Below, in pieces: positions 23,571-35,870 of a stretch of 64,000 nucleotides of DNA. The DNA is from Cunninghamia lanceolata. Lineage: Eukaryota; Streptophyta; Pinopsida; Cupressales; Cupressaceae. The notes below the pieces were generated by a model. The model had not been told where the DNA came from, made no database searches, and worked only from the letters and a program-made list of their open reading frames with translations. Each line of letters opens with the position of its first letter. Within the stretch, counting starts at the first letter, position 1. The stretch lies in contig BSBN01001363.1 in NCBI GenBank assembly GCA_027924645.1, positions 868,001 to 932,000 on the forward strand. The letters run 5' to 3'. Both the position numbers and the translations under genes were made by a program.

Positions 23571-23934
23571 AATGTGGCATAGATACAGATTATGAAATGT
23601 ACAAACTATAAATCCTAGGTTATACCGTACATTTCCTTATCTGTATAGTAAATAATAGACAATCCTACCGCTGCCAGTTTTGCAGAAAATAGTTTACAGT
23701 TCTAAGCATTCCAAAATTATTAAAGGAAGCTGGTTAAATATGGAGTTCACCTTAATGAAATTAAAATAGCATCTTTTATGTTTCAAATGTTTAATAGTTA
23801 AGATAGATAATTCACGTGATACTCAACTGCTCTGGAATCATAAATTTTACCAAGTCTCATCAGGCTGAGTTTAAGCAAGCGATTTATAAAATCGAGTAGT
23901 TCTAAATACAATCTATATTACAAGACGTGGCCAA

Positions 23935-24080
23935 CTAAATCTCTGCATCTGATAAAGCATTGGCCTCATCATTCTCCGTTAATTTGTCACACTTGACTCC
24001 ACTCCAATTGCTTTCCTCCAGAAGGCTATCTTCTTCCTCTTTACACAAAACTTTCTCATCACCTAAGCAAGTATATGTAA
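23935..24080 (-). other. Possible captured last exon in LTR-2
   Basis: The minus strand after TATACTTGCTTAG (a fair splice acceptor) reads GDEKVLCKEEEDSLLEESNW then SGVKCDKLTENDEANALSD and a stop. The acidic, open text followed by AT-rich sequence looks like a terminal exon and 3' untranslated region. I do not recognise the protein, and the exon call is weak. Confidence 0.3.
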
Positions 24081-26883
24081 TCAAGAGAATGGGGACTAAT
24101 TATGTTAGAGAAACATGAGCCAACAAACAACATTGGAGCATCTTCCATGTAGAAGGATGGAGGTAGAATCAGTTCATTTCCTAGGCTGAGTCTTTACTTT
24201 TTTTTTAGTTTCGCCATCGAATGTGACAAATTCGTCGCTGAAAATAGTAAACTTTCCAATCATAATGAGTTTATATGCAGGTGAATATGTTGGAAAAAAT
24301 TAGACTAAGGTCAAATGTGTCATTTGCAGTCTTGACTTTTATTGGTTTAACCTCTTCATGTAACTATCTTTAGGCATCCGCTCAGCGTGTGCTTGATCTC
24401 TATATCGATTGAGTTTACCTGAACAAATTCTTATTATTTCGTTTAGATGTAATATGTTTCAAAGATGAGTATGTCAAATGGTGTACCCTATATTTTATTC
24501 TATTAAGCCAGCCATTTATGCATTGATGGAGATGTTTAAAACCCGTCATTATATTCTAGGGTAGTTGTGCTTTCTTGTATGCATTTCTTTGATTGGTTTA
24601 GATTAACCCTAAGGAATGTTTATTTTCTTTACAATGTGTTTGAATAACATTATTAGTAGTACTATTGATATCCATGTTATTATTAGTATCATTATTATAA
24701 TTATAATTATCATTATTATCATTATTGTTATCATTGCAATAATAATAATTATTATTATTGTTACTATTATTAGTATTATTATTATTATTAATTCAAAAGT
24801 ATAGTTGACTATTTAAAAGCCAAATAAAATTGGGGATTTAGAACAATGTTGTCATTATGTATTTAAAGAAAATCGTTGTGATTATATATATTATGGTTAA
24901 TGAAATTTAATTTGACATCAGTTTTAATATGGTTTCTTCATTTCGTTAAGATATTGGTTTAAGGAGTAGGTATATTATTATTGTATTGGAAATTGGATTT
25001 AAAGGTATTAGATAATTAGTTCGTGTGAATTGAAATTGTATGAAAAAGTCAAGGTGTAAGTTGTCAAGGGTTCATTTCCAGAGGCCAAGGTTGTTGTGTT
25101 TCGACTTCATGTGATGTGTTGATAAGTGTCCTGAGTTATTGAAGTCGTGTCGCCTTTTGTCATGTATAAGGAATTTGGTTATGGTGTAGTGGAAGTATGT
25201 AAATATTCTGAATGCATCATGATGAGTAGAAAGGCTCTTCATGAATGTTGTGATTTATTTATTTAATTGTTTGGGATGTTGTGTTGGATTAGATAATGGG
25301 GAGACGTCGGTATTCATGAAAAAGTATTTTTCTTATGAGTTACTTCATTGGAAGCCATGAAAAATGTATTAAGAGTATGTCCTTGTAATTGAGATGATAT
25401 GCAAGAAGGTAAATGCCTTGCATTATTACATGTATATGTTCATATCAGAATAATGGTTATGCAAGATGGTTAATGCCTTGCATGGTTTATGTATCATCGT
25501 TTGAGTAGGGTCTTCTAGATGCAGGTAGGGGAGTGGCTTTCAACGTGGGGCCGGCGCCCAAAGTGGCAGTCAGGATAACCCGTTGGAAGTAGATTAATCA
25601 AGTGATAATCTAAATAATGAATTAGGGGGTTGGGTAGTTAAGCACACTAAACAAGATAAGTGGATGCCTCACTCATGGCTCAAGTGCTTGTTTAGGCTTG
25701 AGATGAGATGAGAAGGCCTGGAATGGCAAGATCAACTACATTGTCCTCACGAAAGGTATGTTGATTTCCGCATGAGCGTGTATGGGGGCCGGGAGTCAGG
25801 AGAGGCTACCAGGACAACCCAAGATGGGGGCCGGGGCCTAGGAAGGCTTACCAAGACAACCCATGACAAGCCATGTGATGACACTTCTCCCTACTGCAGC
25901 CTAGCATTCCCTAGTTGTACTCTCCCCATTCGTTATGTGTTGCCTCTGGAAGTTCAGTTAAGTTAAGTTGTGTTGTGTTGTTTATGTTATTGCCATGTGC
26001 TATATTGGCGTTTGGATGTCCTTTGTTTATGCTAGTCTATGTCTACCTGACTGTTTTGTTTGGGACCTCATGTTAACTCCTAGCTCGGGGGGTGGACCTT
26101 AGGGTTCCACATGGTCGGGTGGAAGAGCTATTTTATCCATTGGTTATTCTTTAACAAGTTCATGTGCAGAAAAGGATGTATCTCAGTCTTCAGACATTTG
26201 TATTTGTACCAGTTGATGAAGATGTATGTGTATAATCTTGTACCAGATTTGCGCAACCGAATATTCATTGTGTATGTAATCCTGGTGTAGTCTGAAAATG
26301 GCAATGTAATGATGTCATGATGTACTCATGTGTAAGGAAAGCATATCAGTTGTGTATTTGATCATGTAGATTACATTATTTGTCAACATGCAATGAATAT
26401 GAATCAGTTGTTCAATTATGCATTGGATTTAGATCAGTTATTGATGAATGTTAAAATTATGATAGTTGGTTTGTAAAGTAATGCAGCCTTGTATCCTTAG
26501 AGAATATGTTGTAGTTAGTTATGTTAACATTATTTGTTATCTTAAACATTAAAAAAAAAAAAATGTTCCTGTTTTCATGTAGCATAAAAGTGTTTTTCTT
26601 GAGGTGTACAAGGCGGGCATTACATCATTAATGAGAAGAAATGTGATGTTCCTTAATTGCTTTATGGATTCTGGTATGGGTATCAGATCCACCTGTATCT
26701 TATGATTATGGATTCCTATTTTTATCATATGGGATTATGAACATTTGTTTTGGTGTTTAAAATGAATGGTATCAATCTATCAAATTGACAGCGAAATCTA
26801 TGTATGTTGTTTACTTATGTAAAAAAATTTATCTTGTCCCCTTTTGGCTCTTACCCTTTGGGGTTACGTAGCGGGATGTTACA

Positions 26884-28214
26884 GATAAAATGTAAGAATG
26901 ATAGAATGAAAGAGTGATAGGATGAAAGAATGATAGAAAATTAGATTTAAGGAATAATAGAATTTTAGAATTGCAAAATTATAGAATGAAAGAATCGTAG
27001 AGTAATAGAACTATAGATTAATTGAATAATAGAATTATACAATGATAGAATGAAAGAATAATAAAGTAATAGATAAATATAGAATAATGGAGTGATAGAA
27101 TTGTATAAGGATAGAATAAAAGAATGAAGGAATAATAGAATTATAGATTAATAGATCTATACAACATGATAAAATGAAACAATTATAGCATAATTTAATA
27201 TTTATAGAATAATAGAATGATAGAATAATAGATTTATTTAATATAATAATATAATGATAAAATAATAGATTTATACAATAATAGAATGTTAGAATTATAA
27301 AATGGTAGAATGAAAGAATGATAGAGTATTAAGGCTTTAAAATAATATACAATGATAGAATAAAGGAATGCCAGAATAATATATTTATAGAATAATATAA
27401 TGATAGAATAATAGAATTGTAGAATACTAGTATAACTGAATAATAGAATGAAGGAATTATAGAATGATAGAATCAAGGAACAATAGAGTAATGGAATTGT
27501 CAAATAATAGTATGATATAATGATAAAAATGAAAGAATGATAGGATAATATAATTGCATAATAAGATGATAATAGAATAAAAAAATGATAGAATGAAATA
27601 TTGATAGAATAATAGATTTATAAAATAATAGAATGATAGAACAGTAGAACAATACAATAAAGGAATGATAGAATAATAGATTTATGTAATAATAGAATGA
27701 TATATTTATAGAATTATAGATTTATAGATTGATAGAACAATAGATTTATAGAATAATAGAATGATAAAATTGTAGGGTGAAGAATAATAAAACAAAAGAA
27801 TTGTAGTTCATAATAGAATGATAGAATGAAACAATCATAGAATAAAAGATTTATAAAATAATATAATCTAGTAGAAATATAGAATGATAGAAGGAAACAA
27901 TGATAGAATAATAGAATTGTAGAATACTAGTATAATAGAATGATAGAATGAAAGAATGGTAGAATAATAGATTTCTAGAATATTAGAATGATGGAATTAT
28001 AGAATGGTAGAATGAAAGAACAATAGAGTAATGGAATTGTAGAATAATATTAGTATGGTATTATGATAAAAATGAAAGAATGATCAATAGAATAATAGAA
28101 TTTCATAATAATATGATAATAGAGTAAAAGAATGATAGAATGAAATATTGATAGAATAATAGATTTATAAAATAATAGAATGATAGAATATTAGAATAAT
28201 AGAATTCTAGAGCA
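26884..28214 (+). repeat. Octanucleotide array, arm A part 1
   Basis: Degenerate tandem 8-mers of the form NNNAGAAT (GATAGAAT, AATAGAAT, TGTAGAAT, GAAAGAAT, with AATAGATT variants), kept in phase for long stretches. Longer blocks are also repeated: 27480-27650 resembles 28021-28190. No coding content; open frames here are low-complexity translations (Ile, Tyr, Phe, Leu). Confidence 0.92.
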
Positions 28215-28432
28215 ATGAATGAATGAATGAATGAAGAATTTTAATAACATCCGAGAGGCCGCAGCAGCCTATGGGACCCATCAGCCACGTACATCCCCTT
28301 CAAACGAAACAGCAGCCACAAAACATCCTCTAAGTTGCCTAAACTTCCTTCTTGAGGTCTTCCCTTTTGCTGTAAAGTTTGATCACGAGGTTTGCCGTAC
28401 TACCCAGCCTTGTCGCTTCAAAGAATGGTAGA
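28215..28432 (-). other. 0.2-kb non-repetitive insert in the octamer array, copy A
   Basis: A normal-composition segment between an ATGA run and GAATGGTAG. On the minus strand it reads LGSTANLVIKLYSKREDLKK, which may be protein-derived. An inverted, similar copy is at 56790-56996 in arm B. Family not recognised. It is older than the duplication of the arms. Confidence 0.5.
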
Positions 28433-28846
28433 ATCATAGAATATTAGAATTGTAGAATAATAGAATTATAGAATGAAAGAATGATAGGATAATAGGTTCA
28501 TAGAATAATAGAATGATAGAGTTATAGATTAATAGAATGAATAATGATAGAATAGTAGAATTGTAGAACGATACAATGGAACATTAATAGAGCAATAGCC
28601 TTATAGTATAATAGAATGATAGAATTATATAATGATACAATAATCTAGAATTAATGAATTACAAAATGATGGAACAATATAATAATAGAATTGTAAAATA
28701 ATATAATAATAGATTTATAGAACTATATAATTAAAGAATAATAGAATTGTATGATAAGAGAGTTATAAAATGATAGAATAATAAATTTAGAGAATAATAG
28801 AATGACAGAATTATGGAATGATAGAATGAAAGAATGATAGAATAAT
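28433..28846 (+). repeat. Octanucleotide array, arm A part 2
   Basis: The same NNNAGAAT units. Includes a landmark block reading CATTAATAGAGCAATAGCC (about 28585) that recurs at 33273 and, inverted, at about 47090 and 56615. Ends at the start of the 337-bp LTR. Confidence 0.9.
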
Positions 28847-29183
28847 TGTTGAACTGCAAAAAGTCAAGATTTCAACTTGTGGTGATTTAATTCCACAACT
28901 ACCATGATTACAAATGGTTCAACTCCCTCAACTAGAAGTATAAAAAGGAGGTTGGTGCTTTTTGTTTGGGGGTTGGGTTGGTTGGTGATTGTTGTACAAG
29001 AGAGTATTGTCTCTAAGGATTATAGATTGATTTGAATTGTGTAATTTATATTCATAATGTTGTTATATCGAATGTGAATCTATGATATCAATAAATTTAC
29101 ATCGATTTGTGTTGTTGTGTGAAAGTTGTTATTTTGGTTGCTAGATTCTGGTAGTTTGATAACACCCCCAGATCTAGACTGCA
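28847..29183 (+). repeat. 337-bp LTR of a gypsy-type element, copy A
   Basis: Starts TGTTGAACTGC and ends CTAGACTGCA, five bases before the primer-like site TGATATCAAAGCCC (29189-29202), a decayed initiator-Met site. It contains TATAAAAAGG near 28943. A copy of exactly the same length lies inverted at 55463-55799. No second LTR of this element is found downstream. Confidence 0.7.
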
Positions 29184-29254
29184 TTAAGTGATATCAAAGC
29201 CCAATTTTGGTTGTGTCAAAAAGAAGGAATCCTAAAGAATTTTGTTGTGGGTTC

Positions 29255-30275
29255 AAATGAGAAATAGAAGACCTACAACTATAGAGAATTCATGAGACAT
29301 GGCACATAGAGGATGAGGGCGAAGAGGAGAACTAAGAGTTAGTGATGTAGAAGTCATAGAGATGCTGGGAGGGATTAGATCAAGATTAGATGATATGGAA
29401 GAAACACAAAGAAGAGGAGTATATGTGGACGACATTAGTGAGGATGAGAATGAAGAATGAGAAATTGAGACAAAAGATGCAGATAGAAATGAACTAGAAA
29501 GAAGATTTTTACAAGCAATATCAAGAATCAATAGCAAACCCATATTGGATGCACCAAGTTATCATGGAAATCTAAATCTAGAAGAATTAATTGAATGGAT
29601 TTTAGAGATGGATAAATATTTTGATTTTGAATCAATAGATGATCTGAAAAGGGTGAAATTTACTTGCATGAAATTGAAAGGACATGTATTCTTATGGTGG
29701 GATCATGTGAAAATAGAAAGGCAAAGAAAGGGTAAGGAGAAAATCAAATTGTTGGATAGAATGGTCAAAAAATTGAAGGCTAAATTTCTACCAACCGACT
29801 ATCAAATAAGTTTGTTCAAGAAACTACAAAATTTGAAGTAAAAGGAAAAGAATGTGTATGAGGATGTATAGAAGAATTATATAGGTTGGATGTCAATGTT
29901 AGACATGTAGATTATAATGCTGAGAAAGTGTCAAGGTAACTTAATGGTTTACATTATTCAATTCATGATGGAATTAATATGTTCGAATACAAATTGTAGA
30001 ATAAGCTTATTAGTATGCTTTGAAGGAAAAAGAAAAATTTGTGAGAAAATAAATTAATTTTAGAGGCAGAGGTAGATTCTCACATGGAAGAGGACAATCC
30101 AGTGGTGGTAGAGGCTATGAAAACAAACAAGGAGAAACCAACACATCTCAAACAAGCACCTAGGATAATAATGGAAGAGGAGATTATTCTAGAGAGGAAG
30201 AGGAGATTACTCCAGAGGTAGGGGATATTTTGGAAGAGGTAGAGGAAGAGGATTCATGAGTACATGTTACCAATG
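29255..30275 (+). pseudogene. gag: Gypsy-type gag remnant, copy A
   Basis: The gag of a retrotransposon that lacks pol. It reads GVYVDDISEDENEE, DRNELERRFLQAI, LDAPSYHGNLNLEELIEWIL (29542-29601), MKLKGHVFLWWDHVKIER and KLKAKFLPTDYQ, typical of gypsy capsids. Further on come arginine-glycine repeats (RGDYSRGRGYFGRGRGRG, about 30200) and TCYQ, where the zinc knuckle should begin. It breaks off there. Several stops interrupt it. The best open part is 98 codons (29545-29841). Confidence 0.8.
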
Positions 30276-31523
30276 AGGATTCATGAGTACTTCATCTTGG
30301 CACTTTTTCGAGGCTTGAAACTTTCATCTTAGCCCTCAAAATGGCAATTTAGTTTTTTTTCTAGATTTTTAAAAAGTTGCTTTTTTAATAACTCGAAACT
30401 CATGTTTCAAATTTAGAATATTAGTTGGCCATTCATCCTAACTTAGTTTTTGGAAGCTTTTGGGAAAAAATAGGACTCTCAAGATATGATTGTAAAATTA
30501 CCTAAAATGGCAAAATCTGACAATTGTCGAAATCTGCGAAAGAAGGTAATTTTTTATTTTTTTGTTTCTCTTGCATATAAGAGAGTTTTATCTCATTGTA
30601 GCAGCGGAGTTGATGAGTAGAAGTTTTTTTGTGTTCCATCTTCCAAATCTTTAGCTCTCATATGTTTAATGGCACAATTCTATTGAGTGTATGTTGTGTG
30701 CTGCATCAATTTCCAATGGTTTTTCACGGTGTGTGGCCCCCCTCGACAGTCCCCTAAGGATTAGTCTCTTCTCCACTCGCCCCGCCGTTATTAGCCCCAA
30801 CTCGGCACAAAAATGTAAGCCCGAGGCAAGGCACGGTGGGCAACGCTGGGCTAAGTCGCAACGCTCCTGTCTCTCTTGGGGGCCAGGGCTAGGGGATAGC
30901 TCTGGGTTTATATATATATTAAATTACTGCAAGTAGGTTGTTAAAATTAGAGATGACACTAATTAGAAATTTAAAAAATATATATCAAAACACATCCAAT
31001 TTCTTTCAAAATTATATGGTACACTAGAGGAAAGAGTCCTCTCCAAAAGGGTATAATTGGTTTTGTGAAAATGATAAAAAATAATACAAAAGTTGACGTG
31101 GAATGAGAACTATCAGATTCTATAAAGTCTGACTTTAAAATGATATTACAAAGAAAATATGCATTGAAAACTAATTTTTTTTCTCCATGCACTATATATT
31201 GAACTCTATTTGCAAAAAAAAAAAAAATAGGGAAAAATAAGATGGTTTACTCTTTTTTTGTGACGTGGACTCAAAGTCAATTTTCCTAAAATTTTCAGCA
31301 ATTCAAAATTTGCTCTTAAATTTTTAAAAAAATATCGAAGTAATTTTTAAATTTTTTTTTAATATTACAAGCATAAAATTCATCAAGAGATCTACATTTC
31401 ATTAGTCTACATCATTTTGAAATTCAAAACATAAATGCCACTTTTATGAGGTCAAAGTTCAGAAATTTTTTTGTTGTTGTCCGATTCCTTTATAAAGTGT
31501 GACAGGTTTGTGCTTTTACCCTA
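30276..31523 (+). other. 1.2-kb unit of unknown type next to the gag remnant, copy A
   Basis: Non-coding. It begins around a repeated GGATTCATGAGTAC (30251 and 30280) and ends GTGCTTTTACCCTAA against the octamer array. It holds a GC-rich 180-base block (30720-30900) with a CCCCAACTCGGCAC core, unlike its surroundings. An inverted copy is at 53218-54400. It may be a separate insertion into the gag element. I see no terminal repeats good enough to classify it. Confidence 0.45.
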
Positions 31524-33501
31524 ATAGAATTGTAAAATAATTCAATAATAGAATAATATAATAATAGAATTAAAGAATTAAATAATGATAGAATAATAGA
31601 TTTGTATAATAATAGAGTGATAGAATGAGAGAATATTTGAATAATAGAAATGTAGAATGATATAATGCAAGAATGATAGAAGAATAGAATTGTAGAATAA
31701 TATAGTTATAGAATAATAAAATGAAAATATTATAGAATAAAATATTTATAAAATAATAGAATGATAGAAATGCAGGATAATAGAATAATAGATTAATATA
31801 AAAATAATAGAATGATAAAATTATAAAATGATAGATTGAAAGAATGATAGAATAATAGAATGATAAGATTATATAATGATAGAATGGAAGAATGTTAGAA
31901 AAATAGAATTGTAGAATGATAGAATGAAAAATGTTGGAATAATTTAATAAAAGATTTATAGAATGACGGAACTATAGACTTGAATATAACTATAAAATAA
32001 TACAATTAGAGAATAATACAATTTGAGAATCAGAGAATGATAGAATAATAGAATGATATAATAATAAGTTTACAAAATAATAGAATGATATAATTATAGA
32101 ATCATAGAATGAAAGAATTCTAGAAAAATAGAATTACAGAAGGAAAGAATGATAGAATAATAGAATGATTGAATATAAGAATGATAGAACAATAGATTTA
32201 TAGAATAATAGAATGATAGAATTACATAATGGTATAATAATAGAATGAAAGAATGATAGAATAGTAGATTTATAGAATTATAAAATGAAAGAATGATAGA
32301 ATGAAACAGTGATAGAATGAAAGAATGATAGAAAATAGATTTAAGGAATAATAGAATTTTAGAATTGCAAAATGATAGAATGAAAGAATCGTAGAGTAAT
32401 AGAACTATAGATTAATCAAATAATGGAATTATACAATTATAGAATGAAAGAATGATAGAGTAAGAGATTAATAGAATAATAGAGTGATAGAATTGTATAA
32501 GAATAGAATAAAACAATGATGGATTAATAGAATTGTAGATTAATAGATCTATACAATATGATAGAATGAAACAAAATTATAGAATAATTTAATATTTATA
32601 GGATAATAGAATGATAGAATAATAGATTTATATAATAATAGAATTATAGAATTATAAATGACAAAATGAAAGAATGATAGACTAATATAATTATGGAATA
32701 ATAGAATAAAAAAATGATAGAATAAAAGATTTATACAATAATAGAATGTTAGAATTATAAAATGGTAGAATGAAAGAATGATAGAGTAATTAAACTTTAA
32801 ATTAATAGAATAATATAATTATACAATGATAGAATACTAGATTTATAGAATAATATAATGGTAGAAATAAAGAATGACAGAAGGAAACAATGATATAATA
32901 AAAGAATTGTAGAATAATAGTATAACAAAATAATAAAATGATAGAATGAAAGAATGATAGGATAATAGATTTCTAGAATAATAGAATAATAGAATGATAG
33001 AATTATATAATGATAGAATGAAGGAACAATAGAGTAATGAAATTGTAGAATAATAGTATGATATAATGATAAAAATGAAAGAATGATAGAATAGTAGAAT
33101 AATAGAATTATAGAGTAATAGAATTGTAGAATGATAGAATGAAAGAATGGTAGAATACTAGAATTGTAGAATAATAGAATCATAGAAAGAAATAATGATA
33201 GAATAATAGAATGAGAGTTATAGAATAATAGAATGAAATAATGATAGAATAATAGAATTGTAAAATGATAGAATGAAACATTAATAGAACAATAGCCTTA
33301 TAGTATAATAGAATGATATAATTATATAATGATAAAATGAAAAAATTATAGAATAATAGAATTATAAAATAATACAATAATAGAATTACAAAATGAAATA
33401 ATGATAGAATAATAGAATGATAGAATATAAGAATGATAGAATAATAGATTTATAGAATGATAGAAAAATAGATTTATAGACTAATAGAATGATAGAATTA
33501 T
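31524..33501 (+). repeat. Octanucleotide array, arm A part 3
   Basis: NNNAGAAT units continue. Block 32330-32480 (AGATTTAAGGAATAATAG...) repeats the text of 26930-27060, showing higher-order duplication within the array. Ends at the left terminus of LTR-3. Confidence 0.92.
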
Positions 33502-34499
33502 TATAGTGCCCCTCACCTTGTCATCTGTCAAATTGATGGTTGCTTAGTAGGATTCAACTTTATGATAGTATCTTAGATTATCTAATGATGGATCCCTTGT
33601 TGTGTTGTTAATTCATTATGGAACTAATTGTTATGATAGCAATTGTTGATGTTGGATTCTGTTATTTTATGCTTACAGTTGATAAATAAACTATATTTTT
33701 TAGATGTTTTGACGTTAATTGCTATATTTGATGGTGAGATAATTGATTGTTTTGATAAGTAACCAGAAACCTTGTTCAAAGTAGTGATTTGTTTATACTG
33801 GAACATGAATGGAACAGTGTCGTACTACTCGCTCTCGAGTACCCTACCCCACTGTGATTTCCATTCACTATATGACTACATGTGGATATATATCTTGTTA
33901 TGTTTAATCGTGCAGTTGCTGCAGGATGCAGGTACTAGGCACCGACTCCACCTGATTTACCAGGTCTGAGCGTGCCTTCGCCAATGGAATAGTTGTTTGG
34001 AGTTAACATGAGGTCCCCTGTCATTGTTGTGTAATCGTCAGTTTACCCTGTGGTCTTTGTCTGTCGTTTGATCATAACTTGCAAGCAGGTAACGTTACAC
34101 CCTGATGTCTAACTAGGTCAGAAGGTGTTTTTGTGTGTATGGAAGAATTGTGCATTAAATAGAATTATTTTACAGAAAAGTATAAAGTTGATAATTAAAC
34201 ATATTAATTAATGTCGTTAATTATTGATAGTTGTGGTAAATAGATTATAGTATGAGAAGTGAAATTATAAATTAATAGTTATAAGAAACTATGTATTATT
34301 GAATTTAATATTATTTGCTTTGAGCATTGAAATAAATAAATTATTGAGAAATTAAACTGTAAGATTTTTTTTTTTTAATAAAGGGGTAAAAACTTTATTG
34401 AAATTCAGAAAAGAACATTACAAAGCATCAAAGGGCCAAGGCCCTAGTAATCCATAAGAAACAGCCATACAAAGCATGAAACAACATCATCCTTCACCA

Positions 34500-35030
34500 T
34501 TACCATTCCCATCCTTAGCAAGAATCTTCTCCAAGTCATGTCGGAGCTCATGAGGAACCTGCTCCCATTCATCAATCTTCTAGCCATCTAAATGCTCAGA
34601 AGCCCACTTAGCCAAACAATCTGCTGCCCTGTTCCACTCCCTTGGAATATGGACAAAAGACACCATCTCCATCAAAGAACTTATCTACAGAATTTGTTGC
34701 ACCATCATAGCCAACTACCAACTAACATCAAAAATCTTCTATGTATTCAGCAAATTAATCAAAACTTGTGAATCAGACTCACAGATAACCTTGCGCCATC
34801 CCAAAGCATAAGCCCTCTCCAAAGCATAGAGGATGGCCAAACCTTCCATAAGGTTGATAGTTTGCCATCCTTCATGAAAAATCCCTGTCAGTCCCACCAA
34901 TCCTAGCAAGCCCAGGAATGCCCCTTGAAGAACCATCAGTATTGAGCTTCAGAATGCCAGACGGAGGGGGAAGCCATCTCCCCACCCTTTGCACTTTCTT
35001 TTTCACTCGCCTTCCTTTCATAACACAAGC
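34500..35030 (-). pseudogene. LINE RNase H domain
   Basis: The minus strand reads GILKLNTDGSSRGIPGL near 34950, then EGLAILYALERAYALGW, ICESDSQVLINLLN (34790-34742) and HIPREWNRAADCLAKWASEH (about 34660-34600). These are the Asp, Glu and Asp positions and the C-terminal His region of RNase HI-type domains in plant LINEs. A frameshift near 34880 and two stops near 34690-34740 break it. Confidence 0.88.
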
Positions 35031-35870
35031 AAAAGCTGGAGACAACCCCTGAATACCTAATCTATCCACCAGCTCAGCATCTCCTTTCTCCAAAGGGAAC
35101 ACCACATCACACTTAGATTCCACCGTCTCCCGAATCATACTCATAATTTTGTGCCAATCTTCTTGAATCAACAGCTTCTCACCTCGAAATATTCTGCGAT
35201 TCCGTTCCAACCAAATCTGCCATAGTATGAAGGAATGCCCAACATACCACACATCTTGCAAGAAAGAGGCCATAGAAGGAGGTCTACCTAGACTACTCCA
35301 AAAATCCACCAAGGAGGAAGCATGAACACAGGGGCTTTTCCAAACTTCCCACCAAAAATGCCAAAGCTGCAAAGTCAAGGGACAATGGAAAAACAAGTGA
35401 GAGGAGTCCTCCTCTCCACATCCACACATAACACACATAGAAGGACCTTGAAAACCCTGCTTCTGAATATTATCCCAAGTCAAGCACCTATTCCAAGCCA
35501 AAGTCCAAATAAAGTAGTTACACTTCGGCCAAGAAAGCTTATTCCACACTTTCTTCCACCAGTGAACCTCCACCCCATCCAGCTGGTTAGATAACAACAC
35601 CTGATATCTAGAAGCAACAGTATAGACAACCTTAGGATTAGGAGACCAAGAAAGAACATCCCCTTCCTGGAGGGAGCTACAACATCTATGAGAAAGGATA
35701 CTATGAAGCTTAGCACACTCCTCCTCCATACCAACAACAGGCCACTCATCAAGATTCTTCCATCTCGCCACCACCAACTGCCCATGAGAAGAAAAGGACT
35801 TGAAGTCACTCACCCTTGACCAACCTACTTCACAGAACCTCTGACACAGAGTCACCAAATTAGGAAACTA
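35030..35870 (-). pseudogene. LINE zf-RVT (CCHC) region and linker
   Basis: Part of an open frame of 328 codons (35858-34872). It contains WWKKVWNKLSWPKCNYFIW, then the cysteine-histidine cluster CVMCGCGEEDSSHLFFHC (about 35440-35386), the zinc-binding zf-RVT motif that follows RT in plant LINEs. It is the best-preserved part of the LINE. Confidence 0.88.

Larger units (their letters stand above)
21300..26624 (+). mobile_element. Giant LTR-2, solo LTR inserted in the G1 3' LTR
   Basis: Begins TGTAGTACCCC and ends GGCGGGCATTACA, 5325 bp. It has a perfect 5-bp target duplication TCATT (21295-21299 and 26625-26629) and the interrupted LTR resumes in register. The first 1.2 kb match LTR-1, including the hairpin (21676-21739) and TATA-like site (about 22490). 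The last 2 kb also match LTR-1, including three GGCCGG units. The centre (about 22510-24540) is different: it contains antisense PPR gene debris and another possible exon. Confidence 0.9.
2..26883 (+). mobile_element. G1: decayed Ty3/gypsy retrotransposon, interrupted by nested elements
   Basis: This is the outermost element on the left side. Its parts in order are the 5' LTR (2-1394), a tRNA primer site, gag, protease, reverse transcriptase/RNase H, integrase, a 3' non-coding stretch, and a 3' LTR matching the 5' LTR (20199-21299 plus 26630-26883). C1 is inserted at 6227-19233 and giant LTR-2 at 21300-26624. With the inserts removed the element is about 8.5 kb, a usual gypsy size. The order protease-RT-RNaseH-integrase defines Ty3/gypsy. 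The reading frame has many stops and at least two frameshifts, so it is dead. Only one base lies left of the 5' LTR, so the target-site duplication cannot be tested. Linking the 20199 LTR to this element rests on LTR similarity and spacing. Confidence 0.8.
20199..26883 (+). repeat. G1 3' LTR, split by giant LTR-2
   Basis: 20199-21299 matches 2 to about 1135, and 26630-26883 matches about 1140-1394 of the 5' LTR, including the end GGGTTACGTAGCGGGATGTTACA-like text. The intact length would be about 1355 bp. The right end passes straight into the octamer array (GATAAAATG...). Confidence 0.88.

Noticed and set aside
26884..28846. CRISPR array
   Set aside because: Repeats are 8 bases, head to tail, without unique spacers, in a plant nuclear context.
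30691..30936. 81-codon frame in the GC-rich block as a gene
   Set aside because: The inverted copy (53780-53980) keeps the DNA but not the protein ending, with several frame changes. It looks like a non-coding GC block.
35322..35594. Plus-strand frames within the LINE (also 37439-37681 and 40215-40493)
   Set aside because: Antisense shadows of LINE ORF sequence without motifs.
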